Shown: piece by piece, positions 28,125-37,385 of the stretch
Position numbering within the stretch: position 1 is the first letter of the stretch
Layout of the letters: every line of letters begins with the position of its first letter
Assembly: GCF_005406215.1 (NCBI RefSeq)
Contig: NZ_NXMA01000002.1
Coordinates: forward strand, 62,001 to 126,000
DNA from: Campylobacter aviculae
GTDB lineage: Bacteria > Campylobacterota > Campylobacteria > Campylobacterales > Campylobacteraceae
DNA length: 64,000 nucleotides
Direction of reading: 5' to 3'
Made by a program: the position numbers and the translations under genes
Notes under the pieces: generated by a model
Databases searched by the model: none
Told to the model about the DNA's origin: nothing
Seen by the model: only the letters and a program-made list of their open reading frames with translations

Positions 28125-30254
28125 TTGTATAAAAATTTAAAACTGATAAAAATACCGATATTATTAAGTTCTTTACTTATTGATATAAACGCGGAAGAAA
28201 TTAATCAAGAAACTGATATAAAGCTCGATAAAGTCATTGTGTCCGCGAGCGGTTTTGAGCAAGATTCTGATAGTAATTTAAGAAATGTTATAGTTATAGA
28301 AGGTTCAGAACTGCAAAAAAAAGGTTTTAATTCTGTAGAACAAGCCTTGGAAAGAATTCCTGAAATCAATTTTGTAAATTTCGGACTAGGACGCAATGTC
28401 GATATGCGAGGTCAAGGTGATAAATCTAATGTTGCTGTTAAAGTTATGGTAGATGGAAAATCTATAAACATGCTTGATAATTCTCATGGGATAACTCCGA
28501 TAAATAGTATCAATATTGATAATATCGAACGTATAGAAATCATTCTAGGTGGAGGATCTGTACTTTATGGAAATGGGACTCGTGGAGGAGTGATTAATAT
28601 CATTACAAAAAAGCAAAAAGAAAATGCATTTTCTATTGGTATAAAAGGGAATGGGTATAATCACCATAAACTTGGCGGAAATTTAGAAATCAACATGGCT
28701 AAAAAAATAAATGAAAAACTTGCTTTTAATTTTAATATAGAAGGTTTTAATATAGATGGCTATCAAGAAGGTTATAATGAGAAAGGTTATTTTATCAATA
28801 CTAAAACCTACATCAATCCAAATGAATATAGTGATTTAATCTTGGGTTATAACTATTTTAAAAGTAAAAATACGGGTAGTGGGTATTTAACAAAGGCACA
28901 AATTGAAGATAATCCTAAACAAAAAGGTAACAGTGAAAGTATTAGTTCAATCAATAGACCTGAAATTACTTTAGATTATCACTATTATCTTAACGATCAA
29001 TGGGAATTTGATCTAGCTAGCTTTTGGCAAAATCAGAAAATAAATTATCTTAAAGATGTTTCTACAATGGGTTTTGGAGGAATGAATATACCTGTATATC
29101 AAGATGGAAGCAATTTTGAAGATACAATTACAGGCGTTAATCTTAAAAGTAAATATAATTACAAAAATAACTCTTATCTTGTTTTTGGTTATGAATTTGC
29201 AAATCATGATGCAAAAAGAACGAGTATTATCCACTATGATGTAAATATCCCAAATGTGTTTTCAATCAATCACACTATGACAACTCTTATGGATATGAAT
29301 AAACAAAGTCATTCCATTTTTGCTCTTGACTCTCATGAATTTAATGATATTTTCAGTATTTCTAGCGGGGCTAGATATGAATATAGTCTTTATAAGACCG
29401 ATAGAAACTACATAAGCAAAATGATCATTTCTCAAGCACCTAAAAATAATACAGAAGCATTTAGCACTGATAATAAAGGGGATAATATTGCTTTTGAAAT
29501 CACTCCAAATTTTAAATACTCCAATACAGGAAATGTATATCTTAAATACGAAAGAGGATTTATCTCTCCATCTCCTGCACAATTTGTAAATAAAGATCAA
29601 AAAACACAAAAATACTATTCTTCAAATTTAGATTCTGAGACTTTTAATACTTTTGAGCTAGGTATGAATGATTTTTGGTGGGATTTTTACGGGATTAATT
29701 TAACCCTATTTTACACTTTAAGCAAAAACGAGATCTCATATCTTGGAAATCCGCATTCTGAATCCGGTGCGTTTTGGAAATATTATAACATAGATCAAAC
29801 AAGTCGTATCGGGGCAGAGCTTAATCTAAGCCAAAGTTTTTTAAATGATGAATTGATTTTTAGACAAAGTTTAGCTTATATAGACGCTAAAATTTCAAAA
29901 GGTGTTAATGATGGAAAAAGAATTCCTTATGTATCAAAAATAAAAGCTACAGCCGGAGTTGAATACTTTATCAATTCGAATTTAAGCACTTTTTTGGATC
30001 TAGCATATTATTCTCGATCTAAAGACAGTGGAGTTATAGATGAAAATACTGGAAAAATGAGTAAAAATAGTTGGATAAAAGATTATGCACTCACCGATAT
30101 AGGCTTGGCATATCACTATAAAAAGCTACAAATTTTTGGAGGAATTCGAAACCTTTTTGATAAACAATATTACACCTATCAAGATAGTGTCAATAATCAA
30201 TACCTAGCTGGAAATGGTAGAAATTATTATTTAGAGTTTAAATATGCTTTCTAA
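28125..30254 (+). CDS. chuA: TonB-dependent heme receptor
   Basis: Outer-membrane receptor importing heme into the periplasm using TonB energy. About 709 residues: signal peptide region (LKLIKIPILLSSLLIDINA), TonB box (IKLDKVIVSASGFEQ), plug domain (NVIVIEGSELQKKGFNSVEQALERIPEI to GGGSVLYGNGTRGGVINIITKK) and a 22-strand-type barrel. It ends in FGGIRNLFDKQYYTYQD and a final aromatic strand (NYYLEFKYAF). I prefer the TTG at 28125, six bases after AAGGAG; another in-frame TTG at 28119 touches the ribosome site. It overlaps chuB by 11 bp. Confidence 0.93.
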   Translation: MYKNLKLIKIPILLSSLLIDINAEEINQETDIKLDKVIVSASGFEQDSDSNLRNVIVIEGSELQKKGFNSVEQALERIPEINFVNFGLGRNVDMRGQGDKSNVAVKVMVDGKSINMLDNSHGITPINSINIDNIERIEIILGGGSVLYGNGTRGGVINIITKKQKENAFSIGIKGNGYNHHKLGGNLEINMAKKINEKLAFNFNIEGFNIDGYQEGYNEKGYFINTKTYINPNEYSDLILGYNYFKSKNTGSGYLTKAQIEDNPKQKGNSESISSINRPEITLDYHYYLNDQWEFDLASFWQNQKINYLKDVSTMGFGGMNIPVYQDGSNFEDTITGVNLKSKYNYKNNSYLVFGYEFANHDAKRTSIIHYDVNIPNVFSINHTMTTLMDMNKQSHSIFALDSHEFNDIFSISSGARYEYSLYKTDRNYISKMIISQAPKNNTEAFSTDNKGDNIAFEITPNFKYSNTGNVYLKYERGFISPSPAQFVNKDQKTQKYYSSNLDSETFNTFELGMNDFWWDFYGINLTLFYTLSKNEISYLGNPHSESGAFWKYYNIDQTSRIGAELNLSQSFLNDELIFRQSLAYIDAKISKGVNDGKRIPYVSKIKATAGVEYFINSNLSTFLDLAYYSRSKDSGVIDENTGKMSKNSWIKDYALTDIGLAYHYKKLQIFGGIRNLFDKQYYTYQDSVNNQYLAGNGRNYYLEFKYAF

Positions 30255-31218
30255 AAATCTTTTTTGGAGTATAGGTATTTTTATAGCTTATTTAAGTATC
30301 GCACTTATCTCCCTTTGCTTAGGGGATGAAAATTTAAGTCCAAGCAAACTTATTTCTTATCTTTTTTCAGAAGATGAAATCTTGCGTCAAATTATAATAG
30401 ATGGACGCTTACCGCGTATTATCATGGCCATTTTAATTGGAATGCTTTTAGCAAGTAGCGGAGCTATCACACAAAATGTCTTTTCAAATCCCATAGCAGA
30501 TCCTTATATTATCGGTATAGCTTCGGCAGCAACCTTTGGTGCAGTTTTGGCGTATTTGCTAAAATTACCTGATTATTTTTATGGAATTTTAGGATTTTTT
30601 TGTTCAGCTTTTTTTACCTTAGCAATCTTTAAAATTTCTTCAAAATCTTCCATAGCCACATTACTCATTATAGGAATAGCTATCTCGTCTTTTTTAGGAG
30701 CTTTCACTTCTTTTTTTACCTATCTTATAGGAGAAGATTCTTTTAAGATAGTCGCTTGGTTGATGGGAAACATAGGATCGGTTTCTTGGTTTGAAGTTAT
30801 GATTTTAATCCCTCCTTTGATTTTTTCTCTATCATATTTTTATATACATAAAAATGAACTCAATATCATTTTAAGTGGAGATGATGAAGCAAGAAATTTA
30901 GGAGTGGATGCAAGCAGACTAAAAATCAATCTGCTTATAGTTTCTTCTTTGGCTGTATCTTTTGCTGTGGCCTTTACAGGTCTGATTGCCTTTGTAGGTC
31001 TTATTATACCTCATACAGTAAGACTTTTATTTAAAAATTATAACAATATCTTAGTGATACCTTTTTGCACAGCTTTTGGAGGACTTTTTTTACTCATCTG
31101 TGATACTTTAGCAAGGACAATTATAGCACCTGTACAAATTCCTATAGGGATTTTAACCGCTTTTATTGGATCACCTATATTTTTATATTTAGCCTTAAAG
31201 GTTAGGAGATTTTTATAA
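30244..31218 (+). CDS. chuB: Heme ABC transporter, permease
   Basis: 324-residue FecCD/BtuC-type permease with about nine or ten helices. RQIIIDGRLPRIIMAILIGMLLASSGAITQNVF and NPIADPYIIGIASAATFGAV are the family's N-terminal signature. The coupling segment is DEARNLGVDASRLK, and FTGLIAFVGLIIPHTVRLL a conserved helix. It overlaps chuA by 11 bp and chuC by 1 bp. Confidence 0.94.
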   Translation: MLSKNLFWSIGIFIAYLSIALISLCLGDENLSPSKLISYLFSEDEILRQIIIDGRLPRIIMAILIGMLLASSGAITQNVFSNPIADPYIIGIASAATFGAVLAYLLKLPDYFYGILGFFCSAFFTLAIFKISSKSSIATLLIIGIAISSFLGAFTSFFTYLIGEDSFKIVAWLMGNIGSVSWFEVMILIPPLIFSLSYFYIHKNELNIILSGDDEARNLGVDASRLKINLLIVSSLAVSFAVAFTGLIAFVGLIIPHTVRLLFKNYNNILVIPFCTAFGGLFLLICDTLARTIIAPVQIPIGILTAFIGSPIFLYLALKVRRFL

Positions 31219-31994
31219 TGTTAAAAATAAAAAATTTAAATTTTTCCTACAATGAAAAAGCATTACTAAAAAATATCGATATAGATCTTAAAAAACAAGA
31301 ATTTATAGGAATTTTAGGCCCTAATGGATCAGGGAAAAGCACTCTTTTAAAACTCATGCTTCAAAACTTAACCCCAAAAAGTGGAGAAATAATACTTTTT
31401 GATAAAAATATTAAGGATTTTAAACTTAAAGAATTTGCTCAAATTTGTGGATTTGTTCCCCAAAATTCAGAGCTTAGAACACCTTTAAAAGTCATAGATA
31501 CGCTTTTGATGAGTAAATATATTCACTTAAAAAATACCTTTAAAACTTATTCTAAAAAAGATATTTTAGAGGTCGAAGAACTTGCAAAAACATTAAAATT
31601 AGATGGATTTTTACAAAGAGATATATTGTCTTTAAGTGGGGGTGAATTCCAAAAAGTATTGTTAGCAAGAGCCTTGCTTAAAAAACCAAAAATTCTATTT
31701 TTAGATGAACCTACCTCAGCACTTGATTTAAATCATGCTATTGAGCTTTTAAGTTTTTGTGAAAATTTAATTAAAAAACAAAAAATTACTATTATAGCTA
31801 TACTTCATGATCTAAATCTTGCTTCACTATTTTGTGATAAATTACTTTTTTTAAAAAAGGGAAAAGTGCAATATTTTGGCACTACCAAAGAACTTTTTAA
31901 AAAAGAAATTTTAAAAGAAATTTACAATTTAAATTGTGAAATCATTTACCAAAACTCAAAACCTTATATTTTAGCTTTAAAGGAAATAAAATGA
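31218..31994 (+). CDS. chuC: Heme ABC transporter, ATP-binding protein
   Basis: 258 residues. Walker A GPNGSGKSTLLKLML near 34, signature LSGGEFQKVLLARAL near 139, Walker B ILFLDEPTSALDL near 158 and the switch histidine in AILHDLNLASL. It powers heme import through ChuB. Stop and start overlap with chuB and chuD (4 bp), so all four chu genes are coupled. Confidence 0.95.
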   Translation: MLKIKNLNFSYNEKALLKNIDIDLKKQEFIGILGPNGSGKSTLLKLMLQNLTPKSGEIILFDKNIKDFKLKEFAQICGFVPQNSELRTPLKVIDTLLMSKYIHLKNTFKTYSKKDILEVEELAKTLKLDGFLQRDILSLSGGEFQKVLLARALLKKPKILFLDEPTSALDLNHAIELLSFCENLIKKQKITIIAILHDLNLASLFCDKLLFLKKGKVQYFGTTKELFKKEILKEIYNLNCEIIYQNSKPYILALKEIK

Positions 31995-32800
31995 AAAAAA
32001 TACTGATTTTATGTATGATGTTGTTAGGAATAATGCAAGCAAAAGAACGCATTATAGTACTTGATCCTGCAAGCGTTGAAACACTTTTTATGTTAAATGC
32101 AGATGATCAAATTGTAGGCATTGCTTCTTTACAGCATTCAAACATTTATCCTGAAGACAAAACTTCTAAAATTCCAAGTGTAGGTACTTTTTCAAATCCA
32201 TCGGTTGAAAAAATCCTCTCTTTAAAACCAAGTTTGGTGATTTTAAGTTCTTATTCTCTGAATTTAAAAGAAAAACTTGACAATTTTGGTATTAAAAATA
32301 TCAATTTAAAAGCAGAGCGTCTCGATGATATAAAAGATAACATACAAACTCTTTCAAAAATCACACAAAAAGAAGAACAAGGAAAAAAACTTTTACAAAA
32401 TTTTGAAAACAATTTGAAAAATTTAGAAAAAAATCCTTTAAATAAAAGTGCGATATATCTTTATTCTAGCAAACCTTTAATGGCTTTTAATGATAATTCT
32501 CTAATCGCTGACATTTTAAAACTTATTGGGATAAAAAATTTAAGTCCAAAAAGTGATATCGCACGCCCTATAATATCAGCAGAATATATACTCAAACAAA
32601 ATCCAGATTTGTTAATTCTTGGCATTAATGCAAATCATCAAAGTTTGCTAAATTCTAATACTTTACTAAAAAATACAAAAGCAGCTAAAACAGATCGAAT
32701 CTATAGCTATAAGAATACGCATATATTATTACGATTAAGCCCCAAAATAACAGATAGAATAAAGGAATTTAAAACCAAACTAGAAACACTAGCCCCCTAA
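31991..32800 (+). CDS. chuD: Periplasmic heme-binding protein
   Basis: 269 residues, class III (BtuF/FhuD-type) solute-binding protein. Signal peptide KKILILCMMLLGIMQA, then RIIVLDPASVETLFMLNADDQIVGIAS and SVGTFSNPSVEKILSLKPSLVIL, the two lobes joined by a long helix (KITQKEEQGKKLLQNFENNL). It delivers heme to ChuBC. Its last 12 bp overlap the convergent radical SAM gene. Confidence 0.93.
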   Translation: MKKILILCMMLLGIMQAKERIIVLDPASVETLFMLNADDQIVGIASLQHSNIYPEDKTSKIPSVGTFSNPSVEKILSLKPSLVILSSYSLNLKEKLDNFGIKNINLKAERLDDIKDNIQTLSKITQKEEQGKKLLQNFENNLKNLEKNPLNKSAIYLYSSKPLMAFNDNSLIADILKLIGIKNLSPKSDIARPIISAEYILKQNPDLLILGINANHQSLLNSNTLLKNTKAAKTDRIYSYKNTHILLRLSPKITDRIKEFKTKLETLAP

Positions 32801-33646
32801 TCTTGTTTTAAAAAATTCACAACTTTGACAAAGCCTTTCGATGCGCTTATTTGCCTCGAAAGATTTTTTCATAAATTGCAAACGCTCGGATTTAAGAAGG
32901 CTTTGAAAATCTTTTTCAAACACATTGCCCAAATTTATATCCCCTTTTGTGTCTAAACAGCAAGGGACTAAAGTTCCATCACTTAAAATTCCAATCTGTT
33001 CTTTTAAAGCATAACATTTTCCATGAAAATATAAAGGAGTGTCGCTTAAATTTGGCCATTTAAAAAGTGTATTTTGGTGAAGGATAATATGTCTTGCTAA
33101 ATGATTTTTTATTAAAGCATTATCAATATTTTTTTGAAATTCTTTAGATAAAAATTCATAAATAACTAGATTTTCTTTAGGTATTTTAAAATCTGCACCC
33201 AAATTCCAAAGTCTAAGATTGATAAAACTAGAATTTTTATTTTTTAAATGTTCTTTACAAAATTCTATAATAGGTTTAAAATATTCTTCTAAAGAAAGTT
33301 TATTTTGGCTTAAAAAAGCCATTAAAGAAATATTGATTTGATATATATTATCATAGATTAAAAGCAAATTTTTATTTCGATCGTTAAAATAAAATCCACT
33401 TGTGGTAATCTCAAGTTTCATTTTGTATTCTTTAGCAATTTTTAAATAACTCTCTAAATCCGGCAAAAGTAAAGGATCGCCCAAAAGATGCAAAGTAAAA
33501 AGCTTGGATTGATTATGAATTTGTTTAGCCAAAATATCAAATTTTTCTATGCTCATAATCCCACGAACTGCTTTTTTTGAAGGGCAAAAATCACATTTTA
33601 AACCACAAATATCACTTAATTCTATATAAATTTTTTTAAATTTCAT
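32789..33646 (-). CDS. Radical SAM protein with SPASM-like C-terminal cysteines
   Basis: About 285 residues. The radical SAM 4Fe-4S site is ICGLKCDFCPSKKAVRG (CxxxCxxC) near residue 13. The cluster-region glycines are in LHLLGDPLL. A second cysteine set is KCYALKEQIGILSDGTLVPCCLDTKGD with a final RLCQSCEFF, as in SPASM domains that hold an auxiliary cluster. I start at 33646; the frame runs 18 codons further upstream without a clear ribosome site. No substrate peptide gene is adjacent. The reaction is unknown. Confidence 0.82.
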   Translation of the reverse strand: MKFKKIYIELSDICGLKCDFCPSKKAVRGIMSIEKFDILAKQIHNQSKLFTLHLLGDPLLLPDLESYLKIAKEYKMKLEITTSGFYFNDRNKNLLLIYDNIYQINISLMAFLSQNKLSLEEYFKPIIEFCKEHLKNKNSSFINLRLWNLGADFKIPKENLVIYEFLSKEFQKNIDNALIKNHLARHIILHQNTLFKWPNLSDTPLYFHGKCYALKEQIGILSDGTLVPCCLDTKGDINLGNVFEKDFQSLLKSERLQFMKKSFEANKRIERLCQSCEFFKTRLGG

Positions 33647-33806
33647 TCTTTGATTCCAAAAAACAGTTATTTTACCAATTTTCAAGTAAAATGGTAACAT
33701 TATTTATAAAAATTCTTATTTTTTTATTTCTTTGCTTAGGTATTTTAAAGTATTTAAAAAAATCGTGCTACACTTAAATTAAAAACTTATAATATTAAGG
33801 ATTCGT

Positions 33807-35059
33807 ATGCAAAAATCTACTCATAAAATCCGTTCTATTATAGCTGCAAGTAGTGGAAATTTAGTAGAATGGTTTGATTTTATATCTATGCTTTTACAGC
33901 AACATATTTTGCTCATACCTTTTCAACATCAGATAATCCTACAATCCAACAAATCAATGCTTTTGGGGTTTTTGCTGCGGGATTTTTTATGCGCCCTATA
34001 GGTTCTTGGCTTTTTGGTTCTTTGGCTGATAAAATGGGTCGCAAGAAATCTATGGTAATATCTGTAATTTTGATGGCTTTAGGTTCTTTTATGATAGCAG
34101 CTTTACCAAGCAAAGATACAGTTGGTGATCTTGCTATCATCTTACTTTTAATAGCAAGACTCATACAAGGTCTTAGCGTGGGTGGAGAATATGGCATAGC
34201 AGCAACCTATCTTTCAGAACTCGCCACAGAAGGAAAGCGTGGTTTTTACTCTTCTTTTCAATATGTAACTCTAATAGGCGGACAACTTCTAGCTGTTGCG
34301 AGTATTAGCATAATGTTTTTATTTTTTAGTATTGATGATATGAAGAAATACGCTTGGAGAATACTTTTTATCATAGGTGGAATTTTAGCACTTGGTTCGC
34401 TTTTTGTAAGAAGGATGATGCATGAAAGTGCCGCAAAACTTCATCAACATGAAGATCGTGGAACCTTAAAAGCATTATGTAAATCTTGGAAACCTTTTTT
34501 AATAGTACTTGCAATAACTTCTGGAGGTTCTTTGGCTTTTTATACTATTACTACTTATACGAAAACCTTTATAGAAAATGCGGGTATGGATAAAATGCTT
34601 GTTAATAATCTTTTTTTGGGTGCTTTATTTATACTTATGATCATCCAACCTGTTTTTGGTTATCTAGGAGATAAAATAGGACATAAAAATTCTTTGATTG
34701 CATTTTGTATTTTAGCCCTTGTAGGAATTTATCCTATTTTTACACTGGTAGCTAAAAATGCACAAAATAGTTCTTATTTGATATTTATCTTAGTGGTCTT
34801 ATTATTTATTATTTTAAGTTTTTATACTTCAGTCGCTGGAATTTTTAAAGCCAAACTTTTTCCTGAACATGTAAGAGCCTTAGGAATAGGTCTAGGTTAT
34901 GCTATCTCAAATGCTGTTTTTGGAGGTTCTGCTCCTTGGATGGCCTTACAGTTTAAAAATGCAGGTATGGAAAATGGCTTTTTCATCTATATAGCTATTT
35001 TTACAATCATTATGCTTATAGCCACTTTATGCTTACCTAAAAAATCAGAACTTAATTAA
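33807..35059 (+). pseudogene. kgtP: Alpha-ketoglutarate/dicarboxylate permease gene, broken by one-base deletion
   Basis: MFS transporter (metabolite:proton symporter family). The first frame reads QKSTHKIRSIIAASSGNLVEWFDF, then loses frame at a run of four T (33878-33881). Five T would give DFYIYAFTA and HTFSTSDNPTIQQINAFGVFAAGFFMRPIGSW without a break, joining the long downstream frame. The downstream part has the MFS loop FGSLADKMGRKKSM and twelve-helix pattern to ALQFKNAGMENGFFIYIAIFTIIM. Intact length would be about 417 residues. The 3' end overlaps convergent mutY by 15 bp. Either a real inactivation of 2-oxoglutarate uptake or a sequence error. Confidence 0.85.
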
Positions 35060-36064
35060 ATTTAGAGCTTTTAAAGAAAGTATTGACAATGGAATGTGTT
35101 TTAGTTCTTTAAATTCTTTAAATTCATAATCTTTAGTTTTAATTTTTAAAATTTGATGATAGACCTTAACATTGATTTTATATTTGGTATAACTGTGTTT
35201 AAATTCTCCCAAATATTTCATATTTTTTGTGAGTTTAAATTCGCTTTCTTTAAACAAAGGAAAATTATACATACCTTTATAAAGTTTTTCTTGACTTTTT
35301 TTAATTGCAATTTGATTTTTATATTCTATAAAAACAAGAAATAAATTCAACTTTTCATAAAGAATTTTTTTATTTTCTGGGTAAGATTCTGGATTAAATT
35401 TAGCTTTGCAAAAATCATAAAAAGGACAAACGCCACATTTTGGATTTTTTGGCAAACAAACTAAAGCACCTATATCCAATAAGGCTTGATTGTGGTTAAA
35501 AGCATCGTTTAAATTTAAAATTTGATAAGCCTTTGATTCAAGCTCTTTCATATTTGCATTTTTTAAAGCAAAAAGCCTACTTAAAACACGGCGAATATTT
35601 CCATCTACAAAGGCGACTTTTTGATCATAAGCAAAACAGGCAATTGCACCCGCTGTATAAGCTCCAATACCGCTTAATTTTTTTAATTTTTCAGGCTCTT
35701 TTGGTAAAATACCACCGAATTTTTCTATACACTCTAAAGCTGCTTTTTTTAGATTTCTAACACGACTATAATATCCCAAACCCTGCCAAGCTTTTAACAA
35801 CTCTTCCTCTTTAGCTTCTGCAAGAGTGAATAAATTTGGAAACTTAGCTAAAAATGGAAAATAAAATCTTTCCAAAACGGATTTTACTTGAGTTTGTTGC
35901 AACATAATTTCACTGATATACACACCATAAGCTTTGTCAATATCTTTTAAACGTTCATCACATTTTAAGCTTTTTAAATTCCTCCAAGGTAAGCTTTTGC
36001 GTCCATTTTTTTCATACCAAAAAAGTAAATTTTCTTGAAGTTTTTTAATGTTGTGTTTTTGCAT
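35045..36064 (-). CDS. mutY: A/G-specific adenine DNA glycosylase
   Basis: Removes adenine mispaired with 8-oxoguanine. 339 residues. Helix-hairpin-helix with catalytic aspartate: KKLSGIGAYTAGAIACFAYDQKVAFVDGNI (residues about 115-144). ISEIMLQQTQVKSVLERFYF binds the mismatch. The 4Fe-4S loop is CLPKNPKCGVCPFYDFC. A C-terminal NUDIX-like 8-oxoG-recognition domain follows. Divergent from the next gene. Confidence 0.95.
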   Translation of the reverse strand: MQKHNIKKLQENLLFWYEKNGRKSLPWRNLKSLKCDERLKDIDKAYGVYISEIMLQQTQVKSVLERFYFPFLAKFPNLFTLAEAKEEELLKAWQGLGYYSRVRNLKKAALECIEKFGGILPKEPEKLKKLSGIGAYTAGAIACFAYDQKVAFVDGNIRRVLSRLFALKNANMKELESKAYQILNLNDAFNHNQALLDIGALVCLPKNPKCGVCPFYDFCKAKFNPESYPENKKILYEKLNLFLVFIEYKNQIAIKKSQEKLYKGMYNFPLFKESEFKLTKNMKYLGEFKHSYTKYKINVKVYHQILKIKTKDYEFKEFKELKHIPLSILSLKALNLIKF

Positions 36065-36101
36065 GAAGCAAAGTATATCAAAAATTTTAAAATTTTTTTG
36101 A

Positions 36102-36107
36102 TAAAAT
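36102..36107 (+). promoter_or_regulatory. -10 box of the SIMPL-like gene
   Basis: TTTTTTTGATAAAATAAA: a TAAAAT box after a T7 run, 30 bp before the start codon at 36137. Confidence 0.5.
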
Positions 36108-36136
36108 AAATAAAAATAATTTAAAAAGAGGAAAAT

Positions 36137-36889
36137 ATGTTAGCTTTTTTCAAAGGTTTAGGTATAGGATTTTTATGTCTTTTGCTTTTTATTGCCGGAG
36201 TAGTTTTTAATGTTGAGTTTTTAGAGACAAAAAACTCTAATCAAGCTTTAAATTTTTCAAGAAATATAGAAGTAAATACAAACTTAAAACCTGATGAATT
36301 TTATGCAAATATCAATTTTTGGGCAAATGAAAATCTTGATACAAAGATCACTCTAAATGATGAAGAAAAAAGTCAAATTGCCGATACTTTTAATCAAATC
36401 ACACAACGCATTAAAAAAGATAATTTTTGCAGTGGAGGAAGTTTTTCTTTAGAGCCTAACTTTTCTTATAAAGATGGTATGCAAACCATAAAAGGACAAA
36501 GACTGAACGCGAATTTAGAATGTGTTATTAAAGAAAATGAACTTGACAATTTTAATCGCTTTTTAAATGATTTGAATTCTATAATTAAAAAAAGTCCATT
36601 TGTAGGAGTTTCTATACCTACTTTAGAACCTAAATTTTCAAAAGAACTTTTAGAAGAAAATAAAGAAAAACTTTACAGCAAACTTTTACAAAAAGCATAT
36701 TCTTATGAAGAAATTTATTCTAAAGATCTAAATAAATCCTGCATACTACAAACACTCAAAGCAAATTTAGATCCAAATATATCACCAAGAATTTTCGCTG
36801 CAAAATCAAACGATATGCAACTGACTTTACCTAATATAAAAGATGCAAAACAAAGCTTAAGCGCGACAGCTTTATTTGATTGTAGGTAG
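36137..36889 (+). CDS. SIMPL-like exported or membrane-anchored protein
   Basis: 250 residues. An N-terminal hydrophobic helix (FKGLGIGFLCLLLFIAGVVFNV) anchors or exports it. The rest (RNIEVNTNLKPDEFYANINFWANENL, then FNQITQRIKK and FVGVSIPTLEPKFSKELLEENKEKLYSKLLQKAYSYEEI) resembles SIMPL/DUF541 periplasmic proteins, which often have a similar beta strand-helix pattern. Three cysteines remain in the periplasmic part. No enzyme motif. It has its own promoter and ends just before the tRNA cluster. Confidence 0.6.
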   Translation: MLAFFKGLGIGFLCLLLFIAGVVFNVEFLETKNSNQALNFSRNIEVNTNLKPDEFYANINFWANENLDTKITLNDEEKSQIADTFNQITQRIKKDNFCSGGSFSLEPNFSYKDGMQTIKGQRLNANLECVIKENELDNFNRFLNDLNSIIKKSPFVGVSIPTLEPKFSKELLEENKEKLYSKLLQKAYSYEEIYSKDLNKSCILQTLKANLDPNISPRIFAAKSNDMQLTLPNIKDAKQSLSATALFDCR

Positions 36890-36920
36890 CCAAAATAAAC
36901 TCTCTTTAAGTTTATTTTGA

Positions 36921-36926
36921 TAAAAT
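36921..36926 (+). promoter_or_regulatory. -10 box of the tRNA cluster
   Basis: TTATTTTGATAAAATTTTG, a TAAAAT box 15 bp before the first tRNA nucleotide. Confidence 0.5.
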
Positions 36927-36941
36927 TTTGTCTTTAACTTT

Positions 36942-37016
36942 GCGGGAATAGCTCAGGGGTAGAGCACAACCTTGCCAAGGTTGGGGTCGCGAGTTCGAAT
37001 CTCGTTTCCCGCTCCA
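36942..37016 (+). tRNA. tRNA-Gly (GCC)
   Basis: GCGGGAA pairs with TTCCCGC in the acceptor stem; D arm AGCTCAGGGGTAGAGC; anticodon loop CTTGCCAAG with GCC; T arm GCGAGTTCGAATCTCGT; encoded CCA. First of a four-tRNA cluster. Confidence 0.97.
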
Positions 37017-37024
37017 TATCACCC

Positions 37025-37113
37025 GCCCGGGTGGTGGAATTGGTAGACACAAGGGACTTAAAATCCCTCGGAATTTTTCTTCCGTGCCGGTTCAAGTCCG
37101 GCCTCGGGCACCA
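37025..37113 (+). tRNA. tRNA-Leu (TAA)
   Basis: Class II tRNA of 89 nt with acceptor GCCCGGG/CTCGGGC, anticodon loop ACTTAAAAT with TAA, a long variable arm (CTCGGAATTTTTCTTCCGTG), T arm GCCGGTTCAAGTCCGGC and encoded CCA. Confidence 0.97.
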
Positions 37114-37127
37114 CTTCGAATTATCAG

Positions 37128-37201
37128 GGCGACATAGCCAAGCGGTAAGGCATGGGCCTGCAAAGCCTTGATCTCCGGTTCGAATCCGGATGTCGCCTCC
37201 A
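37128..37201 (+). tRNA. tRNA-Cys (GCA)
   Basis: Acceptor GGCGACA/TGTCGCC, D arm AGCCAAGCGGTAAGGC, anticodon loop CCTGCAAAG with GCA, T arm CCGGTTCGAATCCGG, discriminator T and encoded CCA. Confidence 0.97.
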
Positions 37202-37230
37202 AAAGGCACAAAAACTATTTATAAACTTAT

Positions 37231-37318
37231 CGGGAGATGGCTGAGTGGTCGAAAGCGGCGGTCTTGAAAACCGTTGAGGGTAACACCTCCAGGGGTTCGA
37301 ATCCCTTTCTCCCGGCCA
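37231..37318 (+). tRNA. tRNA-Ser (TGA)
   Basis: Class II tRNA: acceptor CGGGAGA/TCTCCCG, anticodon loop TCTTGAAAA with TGA, variable arm TTGAGGGTAACACCTCC, T arm AGGGGTTCGAATCCCTT, discriminator G and encoded CCA. It begins with C1 pairing to G72, less usual than G1. Confidence 0.96.
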
Positions 37319-37385
37319 CTAACTTCTTTAATATACTATACAAAAATATAATAATATTATATAATCATTCTAAAAAGAATTTTAG

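Noticed and set aside
33788-33793. TATAAT directly before kgtP
   Set aside because: Only 14 bp before the start codon, leaving almost no leader; the ribosome site would overlap the transcription start.
36934-37209. 91-codon minus-strand open frame
   Set aside because: It is the reverse of the tRNA-Gly, tRNA-Leu and tRNA-Cys genes; the apparent protein is an artefact of tRNA sequence.
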